64,000 nt of DNA from Brachypterus glaber (Eukaryota; Arthropoda; Insecta; Coleoptera; Kateretidae), in NCBI GenBank assembly GCA_958510825.1, contig OY294048.1, positions 17,005,589-17,069,588 of the forward strand, read 5' to 3'. Shown here one piece after another: positions 57,289 through 64,000 of this stretch. Below the pieces are notes generated by a model. It worked only from the letters and a program-made list of their open reading frames with translations. It ran no database searches and was not told the origin of the DNA. A program made the translations under genes and the position numbers. Numbering within the stretch: position 1 is the stretch's first letter; the number at the start of each line of letters is the position of its first letter.

Positions 57289-57545
57289 AATCACTTTCAC
57301 TTCCGGATTGGTATTCTGTAATCGGATCTAAAAGCTCCAACATTTCTGGGTAAATTTTGCAGTATTTTTTTTGTGGTAAAGGTCTTAAGCTAGTTATAAA
57401 AGGATCTGAACTAACTAGCAATCTATTAACCAAATCGATGTTTGTTTCTTTAATTTAATCTTGGACCAAATTTTGAAAACATCAAATACTTTCAACTGAT
57501 TTGATTCTAAAAACAATATTTTACTTCTCTCTAATACCCAATAGA
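57289..57545 (-). pseudogene. Coding remnant with BESS-like C terminus
   Basis: On the minus strand one frame reads LERSKILFLESNQLKVFDVF and KIWSKIKLKK. After a one-base shift it continues IDLVNRLLVSSDPFITSLRP, LPQKKYCKIYPEMLELLDPI and TEYQSGSESD, then a stop. The segment DPFITSLRPL...YPEMLELLDPI follows the hydrophobic spacing of the BESS protein-interaction motif found at the end of MADF-BESS factors, and the acidic tail is usual there. It may be the accessory DNA-binding protein of the host element or a captured gene end. The match is by eye. Confidence 0.4.
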
Positions 57546-58270
57546 CCCAAAATACTTACCATTGTATTTTTTTATGCATTATTATAAATAGTTATTTATA
57601 ATTTATTCTTAAAATAATATTTAATACGTATTTTAAATAGATCACAACATAAAATGACAGCTTGTCAAATATAAGTCTAGTAAGTTTTTGACTTTTATGT
57701 TAGTATTTGACATGATTTTTTAAAATAAAATCTTAAACGCTGTTCGATTCCGCGGGGCTCCGCAGCTAGATTTAATTAAAACAATAAGTAAATACCTTTA
57801 CCTAATTTTAAATAATACATAAAAAACTCGGGCTGACTAGCGAAACTTTATATCTCTTTTTTAAAATTATATATTTTTTTAAATTGACTACTTGCATTTC
57901 TTTGAATATATCAGATTATTATCTTTATTGTGACCATTATTACAGTTTCTATTGTAGTTATGAAAAGTAAAAGGTATAACTGCTTTAACATATAAGTATT
58001 GATTTCCTATATAATCTAATATGTGAGATATTAATTTTTTAAAAACACACATGACTTTTTTTTTTAAATCCATACTTCAGATACTTATTAAAACATACTG
58101 AACTTAGGTCCATTTTATTAAGATTAAAACAGTTTTACGCAGTTTATCTGTTTATATCATAAATCATTAACTAGTTTTCTATCATTTAATATAAATTTTG
58201 GTTTAATTTGATAAAACATATTTGCTGAATATTTGCCACTTTTGAAACGATCCTGGACTTGTGTGGGGTG

Positions 58271-58385
58271 GTTGGGGGTAAATGATATAAAATTGTATTG
58301 TCAACCGAGTTAAGCATGTTTAATAAATTTTAGCTTTCTAAGTTATTCTAAGTGGGTGAAAAAGTCTTTGGCAGATTTGAGGACA
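58271..58385 (+). repeat. Repeat module, right half of copy 4
   Basis: Continues the module interrupted at 56772: taaaattgtattgtc, gttaagcatgtttaataaat, ttattctaagtgggtgaaaa and ggcagatttgaggac. Confidence 0.8.
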
Positions 58386-58399
58386 AATATAATTTTTAT

Positions 58400-58483
58400 A
58401 TATCGTCATGTGAGGATTATAGTGTTCTATATCCATTGGATTTGCTATGGATATAGAACACTATAATCCTCACATGACGATAT
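58400..58483. repeat. Perfect 36-bp stem hairpin
   Basis: Arms 58400-58435 and 58448-58483 are exact reverse complements around a 12-bp loop (ttggatttgcta). No coding or tRNA-like features. Confidence 0.95.
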
Positions 58484-60264
58484 GTATATCTATGTTTATG
58501 AGTGGTGAATAGACGGGTTTTAAAAAGTACGTTTTGAGAAAATCGTGTTTAAAGTTTGAATAGTTAAAAAGTGTACTTTTAAACATAACTTAAACAGGTT
58601 TTGGAGTAAACTAGTCAGTTTTGTTGTAAAAATTTACAAGCAAAAAAATTTCATACAGAACTAGTGGCAAAGCCCGTTGTTCGGAGGAATAAATATATTG
58701 ACGATGCGTTTTTTTATTGCGATTAATTGTTTTTTGAACTCTGTCGAATAAGGGCTGTTATAAAAGCACGACTTACGTTTTATAAAACGTGAGTCTTAGC
58801 AGTAAATGGTCATATGAGGCATGTAGTGGATTTGATGAAACTGATTTCATTTTTATATGTGACTTCTGTTCATAACCCCCTTATAAATATTATTCTTATC
58901 CTACTTTTGTGTTCCTATTTCTTGTATACTTGTTTCTCATTTACTACTTATATACATAGTATTTGTATTACTACCCGGTTTTAGCATACCAGTTTGACAA
59001 AATCAGGTATTTAGACGTTTAAAAAAAATCGTTTTGCCTAGCTATGAAAATTGGAACTGATAAGGACACACTAAAGTCATTTAGTATTATGTTAAAATTA
59101 AATAAATTTTTGCTTTTTTAAAACTGCACTCAATACAGAAACTTTTTTCCGGTTCTGTACGACCACACAACATCATAAATAAATAAAATATGTTGAAGAA
59201 CGTCGTGAAATCGACTTTTGACCTTTTTAACTAAGGAGCGAACCGTGAACTTTAGAGACAATATAAAATTAACGCTCCAAAGGGTGACAAATAACATAGA
59301 TGAACGACGTTCATTGAACGTACTTGAGTTTAAAATTAACTTTATAACGCATTAATTGTACGTATTTATAACTAGTAAGCTCGTAAGCTAGTATCTGAAT
59401 GGGGACCTGTAATTAATCCTTTATAAGCTAACAGGCAATATATATCAATCAATGCGTGTTTAATTAATATTGAGCAATAGACACTGTGTCTAATGTACCT
59501 ATTATTTAAAGCTGATTAACCGATGCAATATTATTACTCCTCGTAGCTTCACAACATATGAGAATAATAATGTATAATAACACGGTCCCACATCAAATTT
59601 GATTTTGGGAGTTTTTATAAGGTGAGTGAGCCAATTGTTGCCATTTTAAGACCTTTTATTTTTTACTGCATTCAAATTTATTTGTAATTACCTGAAACTT
59701 TACTACATTAACAATAAACATATCTTTATTTTAATGGATAAAAATAAATAAAAAGTGCAGGAGCTTAAAAAAAAATAAATGCTTTTTAAAAAAGATTGCA
59801 TACTGACAATATTAGGAACCAATGCCCCAAATATTGCCAGGGTACTGACAATTATAGTAAAGAAAAAACGTTTTTTTTTAATTAACAAACCAATAATAAA
59901 ATATTGTGGCACAACAAAAACTTTAGCTGTTTTTGGACACAATTTAGGCAATTAAATTTAATTAAATAACAATTTGTCGTTTTAAGTAAGCCCCACGCAC
60001 TCTTGATAGATGTATTACAATCTCATTTCGGCCTGGCGATTATCTTCGATCAAAAATCAGAACCACGGTTCAGAACTCTCTGATTTGTTCGTTACTTGCT
60101 TTTCTTGGTGTTTTTTGTTTTTGTCATTTTTTTGTTGTCAATTACTTCATATGGCAATATAAGAAACAGAGCTGCTTAGACAACAATCTCAAAAAATATG
60201 GACCAAAAAAGTGCATGTTTGTGTCTATCTTTTTACGTTCTTGCCCTGCAATAATCGACGCTTT
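58484..60264. other. AT-rich non-coding DNA
   Basis: No gene or repeat boundary supported; the 82-codon minus frame at 59703-59951 is hydrophobic and low-complexity without recognisable features. Confidence 0.4.
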
Positions 60265-60524
60265 CTACACTGAAAATAATTTTTCACCGACGAACACTTG
60301 ATTGTATCAATGCTTAAAATTCCTTGCCTTTATGCATAAATTCATTATACCATCGAATTTTTTTTATTATATAAATTTTACATTAAGACATCCAATTTTA
60401 AGCATTGATATAATAAAAATTTTATTGTCACAATTAAAAACGTACATCGGTGCAAAATCAATGTAATTTTATTGGTGTGACGTTCATATTTATTGATATC
60501 ACGTTCATTTTTGGTTCAGTGTAG
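60265..60524. mobile_element. 260-bp element with CTACACTGAA ends
   Basis: Left ctacactgaaaataatttt and right (inverted) ctacactgaaccaaaaatg share a 10-bp exact end and an A-rich extension. Subterminal phrases gcttaaaattcc and ttttaagcattgata are inverted as well. The ACACTGAA end is shared with 27132-27247. Confidence 0.6.
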
Positions 60525-60746
60525 CTTGCGATAGTCAGCACAATTTTACTAGTTTTTATAGTGAAAGAGTAAGAATCACGAACTGCGTTTTTGTATACGC
60601 CATTGCCAACTGGATATTTTATATTTATATTTGATATAAATCCTATTTACAGGCTTTTTTTTTGATATAACAGATATATTGGCAACAAGTTTAAGAGGGG
60701 ATGGAAATATTAGGAACGTGACAATAATTGGCTCACCCACCTTATA
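60525..60746. other. Non-coding DNA
   Basis: Nothing recognised. Confidence 0.4.
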
Positions 60747-61240
60747 CAGGGTTATTCAGAAACAAGTTCGAGAAATATAAGAGTTAATTCTACTATATTT
60801 CTAGAGCCCCATAAACCACAGTAACCAATTTTTGCGTATGCCTTAACATTGATAAAGGCTATCATTTCATGTAATTTTTATTTGGTAATTTTAACCAGGG
60901 ACGTGCGAAATGGGGGAGCGATGTCACTTTTTTGCACAAACTTTTTTATCCGTAACTTTTTTGACATTTTCTCAATAAAATATGATTCTTTAATTAAAAA
61001 TACATAAAAAAAGGTACTGTTTATGTAACCACCCTAGGGCGAACCGTACTCGAGAAAATTTGAGTTAAAGAAAAAATTTTACGGTCTGAGCATCAAAAAT
61101 AGGATCTAAAAAATTCACCAATAAAAATTTTAATACTGCAGAGAGATTCTACATTAAAAAGTATGAAAAAAACTTCCTATGCACTAATATCCATAAATCG
61201 CTTTTAAGGGAGCTACGGTCGTTTAAAAACTGAGAATTAA
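60747..61240. repeat. Dispersed repeat (relative of 37341-38065)
   Basis: Starts acagggttattcagaaacaa and follows the other copy phrase by phrase to ttaagggagctacggtc. It contains the cttttttgacattttctc segment once, where the other copy has it twice. Confidence 0.8.
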
Positions 61241-61617
61241 AAATCAACAAATATTAAAAATAAAAGTTACTGTTGTGTGATGTACACATTTCAAATTTGA
61301 AGTTTATATTTATGTATATACCCATTTGAAGGTTACAAGTGGTGCAACATTTAAAAAAATAACTCCATATTGTATTGCACAAACCAAATAAAATATTCAG
61401 AACATATTACGGCGTAATGTATTATACGCTACAAGACAGTCAGTTGTATATTTGAAAATTGAGATTCTGCAAACAACAGCTCGGGGGGATTTCGACGAGA
61501 AGTGCCTACAAAATCTGCTGTCAAGCAAATGTTATTTACAAGCTTACATTTTACTGCGTCTCGGCGGCCAAAGGTTATAAGGTGATTTTTTTTTGAAATT
61601 ATGTTTTAAACTGATTA
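61241..61617. other. Non-coding DNA
   Basis: No gene or repeat boundary supported. Confidence 0.4.
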
Positions 61618-62002
61618 CACAGATACACAAAAAAAGGTCTGTTTCCTACGACCAGAGAAACATTTCTATACTTTTTGGGGGTCACTGAATCCAAATCTAG
61701 GGTTGGTATGACTCGGTCAGGTCGCATTTCGTTGCTAACCTCAAAATAGTGATGAAATGTTCCAACTGGTTTAAATTTCAAGCGCGTTTATGAATTTAAC
61801 AGTTATAAAGAGTGGGGTTACTTTCAACACATTTTGGAAGAATTTTCGCACTGTCAAGAGGTTGTGCAAAGATGTTTTTATGGGTAGAAAATTTTTTGAT
61901 CCAATGGAACAATTCTGAGGTCAGATTCGGTTTCAGCGACCCCAAAAATTTAAAAATGCATTGGTCTAGTCTCTGGAATATGATTTTTTTTGTGCGGCTG
62001 TT
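61618..62002. mobile_element. 385-bp element of the CACAG-end class
   Basis: The left end is cacagatacacaaaaaaagg; the right end is ttttttttgtgcggctg, i.e. CAGCCGCACAAAAAAAA inward. Both ends are followed inward by a box of the form tttttggggtc(a/g)ctgaaaccgaatctga, at about 55 bp from the end. The left part matches the arms of 6369-6598. The 104-codon frame at 61812-62126 crosses its right edge and is not a gene. Confidence 0.75.
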
Positions 62003-62349
62003 ATATCTTTGTTTTTATTTTAATTTGTTTTTAAGATATTTTAAACCAAAATTGTTTTGTTTTGTTTATTGTATAGATATTGCCTTCTGGCGCTTAGAGC
62101 CATTTTTTGGTAATTTTCTAGCATAAAATTTGTAGATGGCGTTAAGCTAATTTTAAATTATTTTATTTACAAAGCCATGATACAAGACAAGCTAAGGACA
62201 TAAACCCTTAGACGAGCATCTTCTAGAACTAACTTTTACTGTCAATTTGACGTATGCAAAATGCATTTGTTTAAAGCATAAAATAAATTCTATTATATTC
62301 TATGTTTACTTCACCTAGTCTAAAAATTAGCAAACCTATTTACTAAACT
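62003..62349. other. Non-coding DNA
   Basis: Nothing recognised. Confidence 0.4.
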
Positions 62350-62858
62350 AAAATAATGGCATTATAACATCTTTATTCCACATTTCTCTATTCCAAACAT
62401 CTCTATTCCACATTTCTCTATTCCATAACATCTCTATTCCACACTACTCTACTCTGCACTACGTAAGATAATTTTTCCTTAGCGGAACAAAACCGTTAAA
62501 ATTTGTATTTGCGCTCTATAATTTAAAAACCCTGTATAAGTATTGTCATTAACATTGTCAAAGATGACAAGGCAGTAATTATCTTGACTGATTACGTTGA
62601 CTGCGGTAAATCTATTACAACAAATACAATACATATTAATTATTAAAATAATAATTAACAAAAATCAAAATCAAAAATACTAATTACATACTAATAAATG
62701 CAACGACTTTGTTACGCTAAGGAAAAATTATATTAAGCAAGTACGTAGTGCAGAGTAGAGTAGTGTGGAATAGAGATCTTATGGAACAGAGAAATGTGGA
62801 ATAGAGATGTTTGGAATAGAGAAATGTGGAATAGAGATGTTAAAATGCCAAAATAATT
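62350..62858. mobile_element. ~510-bp inverted-repeat element with internal minisatellite
   Basis: Both arms (about 62350-62485 and 62705-62858) consist of 24-30 bp repeats of tctctattccacatttctc (inverted on the right as gagaaatgtggaatagaga), then tactctactctgcactacgt and ttttccttagcg on the inner side. The outer ends are aataatggcattataacatc and its mirror. The middle ~220 bp is unique. Confidence 0.85.
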
Positions 62859-63420
62859 AGTTATTATAAAAATAATTGCAGAAAATCAATGCAAAAAATG
62901 GTGACATCAAATTTTTTTCCTCGAAGTAAATATGATATTGTGTTATCGCGAACGATGTTATTACCTGCCGGCATTTAAAATTATTGTATGCTCAAAGCTT
63001 ATGCTTTGTCTTTGCGAAGTTTGGGTCGCTACGTTTCAGTAAAAGTTTTTTTGCGTTGTTTTACTTCCTTATGGCAGACGGCCAAATAGTTGCTGTCTTA
63101 CATGTTGCGGTTGGCTGCTAAAAACCCGAGGGAATAATATATTTTATTTGGTTAAATGCCGCTTTAATTTGGGTAAACGCCTTAAGGTTCAAGTACTCGC
63201 AGTTCACGGTGAGCTGGAACCAAGTAATTTTTAGAATTTCTGACACCCATTTTAGTCCTGTCTTTCGTTTACGTTAGTCAAAAAATTAATTTTAAAACTA
63301 AAATAAAAAAATAAATAACAGCTCGTTTTTAAGAAAATATATTTTATTTGTTTAACAAAAATAGGTTAAAAAATAATAAAAGGATCTTCTTAAAAACCTC
63401 ATGAATTCACAATATTTTAC
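62859..63420. other. AT-rich non-coding DNA
   Basis: No gene or repeat boundary supported. Confidence 0.4.
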
Positions 63421-64000
63421 AGACAGGCTGACCAGACAGAGCCTTGATGCATAGCATACCAGACAGACAGACAAGGCAGACAGACCAGGAAGACAGACCA
63501 GGTAGACAGACCAGGCAGGCAGACCAGGTAGACAGACCAGGCGTACATGTCTGGCAGACAGATTAGTCAGACAGATCAGTCAGACAGATGAGTCAGACAG
63601 ACCAGGCGTAAATGCCCAGCAGACAGACAGATCAGATAGACTGCTTAGGCAGACAAACCAGATAGACACAACAGGTAGATAGACGAGGTATACAGGCCCG
63701 GCAGACATGTCAGACAGACAGACAGACAGATCATGCAGACTAATTAGGCAGACATACCAGGCAGACAGACCAGGCAGATAGACCAGGCAGACAGACCAGG
63801 TAGACAGACCAGGCATACATGCCCGGCAGAGAGATCAGACAGACAGATCAGGTAGACTGCTCAGGCAGACAGACCAGGTAGACACACCAGGTAAATAGAC
63901 GAGGTATACAGGCCCGGCAGACAGATCAGACAGATAGATCAGACAGACAGATCAGGCAGACATACCAGGTAGACTGGCTAGGCAGACAGACCAGGCAGAC
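63421..64000. repeat. CAGACAGACCAGG minisatellite running off the right edge
   Basis: Imperfect CAGACAGA(C/T)(C/A)AGG(C/T) units of 8-16 bp fill about 580 bp. A higher-order period of roughly 200-240 bp is suggested by the recurrence of gaggtatacaggcccggcag at 63684 and 63900 and of acatgcccggcaga near 63813. The open frame at 63580-63816 is a product of the array. Confidence 0.95.

Larger units (their letters stand above)
56773..58265. mobile_element. 1.49-kb DNA element with 5-bp target duplication
   Basis: Flanked by GGGTG at 56768-56772 and 58266-58270. The ends are cacacaggtccaggatcg and, inverted from the right, cacacaagtccaggatcg, with identity extending through tttcaaaagtggcaaa. It interrupts a repeat module that is intact elsewhere, so the boundaries are exact. 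The interior has a GAT array (57143-57242) and a coding remnant on the minus strand. The superfamily is uncertain: a 5-bp duplication and CACAC-type ends fit no group I can name safely. Confidence 0.85.

Noticed and set aside
61812..62126. 104-codon frame ending in a hydrophobic stretch
   Set aside because: Crosses the right end of a CACAG-class element; no domain features.
63580..63816. Frame rich in L, S, V, C and W on the minus strand
   Set aside because: Artefact of the minisatellite period.
1..64000. CRISPR arrays, bacterial-type operons, rRNA
   Set aside because: The tandem repeats have no unique spacers of regular size, and the gene structure is eukaryotic; no rRNA-like sequence was seen.

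Overview
The window looks like a piece of an AT-rich, repeat-rich arthropod (most likely insect) nuclear genome. Three things point that way: a spliced gene with GT..AG introns, the mix of transposon families (APE-type LINEs, a DD41D Tc1/mariner relative, TTAA-flanked piggyBac-type elements, hAT-type miniature elements), and the very low gene density. No bacterial operons, CRISPR arrays, rRNA genes or convincing tRNA genes were seen.

The one clear host gene is the 5' part of an N-acetylgalactosamine kinase / galactokinase-2 (GALK2-like) gene on the + strand. It has three exons (11526-11656, 12875-13042, 15861-16062) that join in frame to 167 codons ending in phase 0. They carry the two N-terminal GHMP-kinase signatures ([18 protein letters not shown] and GLSSSSALV). 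The rest of the protein was not found in the 48 kb downstream, so the gene either runs off the right edge or is broken. A second possible host exon (7223-7317, first coding exon of a membrane transporter-like protein) is tentative, and 26350-26618 (- strand) is a decayed fragment of a cysteine-rich insect protein family.

The rest is dominated by mobile DNA. (1) A LINE at 32405-36498 has a perfect 17-bp target-site duplication and an uninterrupted endonuclease/RT frame; its ORF1 is 5'-truncated and nonsense-mutated, and ORF1 and ORF2 lie in one frame separated by a single TAA. (2) A CR1-like LINE at 51591-53670 (- strand) carries one nonsense codon and one frameshift. (3) There are short LINE 3' ends at 20501-20875, about 46497-46720 and about 6597-7142. 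(4) A 766-bp TA-flanked DD41D mariner derivative at 39616-40381 is built from two transposase 3' ends facing outward. (5) Several TTAA-flanked piggyBac-type elements occur, one (48301-49251) with a recognisable remnant of the C-terminal cysteine-rich domain. (6) A 1.49-kb element at 56773-58265 sits inside a repeat module with a 5-bp duplication. (7) An hAT-type miniature element at 9832-9987 has a perfect 8-bp duplication.

Fold-back structures are unusually abundant: long inverted repeats at about 3192-3612, 8041-8519, 24931-25660, 39074-39416, 41244-42721 and 62350-62858, and a mismatch-free 206-bp palindrome at 55586-55791. Tandem arrays include a 210-bp satellite-like array (17481-18560), a partial triplication of a ~1.49-kb unit (20442-24660), a hexamer array in GALK2 intron 2, a GAT array and an intermolecular-looking minisatellite running off the right end (63421-64000). 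A family of elements sharing a CACAGCCACACAAAAAAA-like end plus a second internal box (4132-4707, 6369-6598, about 16262-16762, 61618-62002) looks like the best candidate for an undescribed element group.
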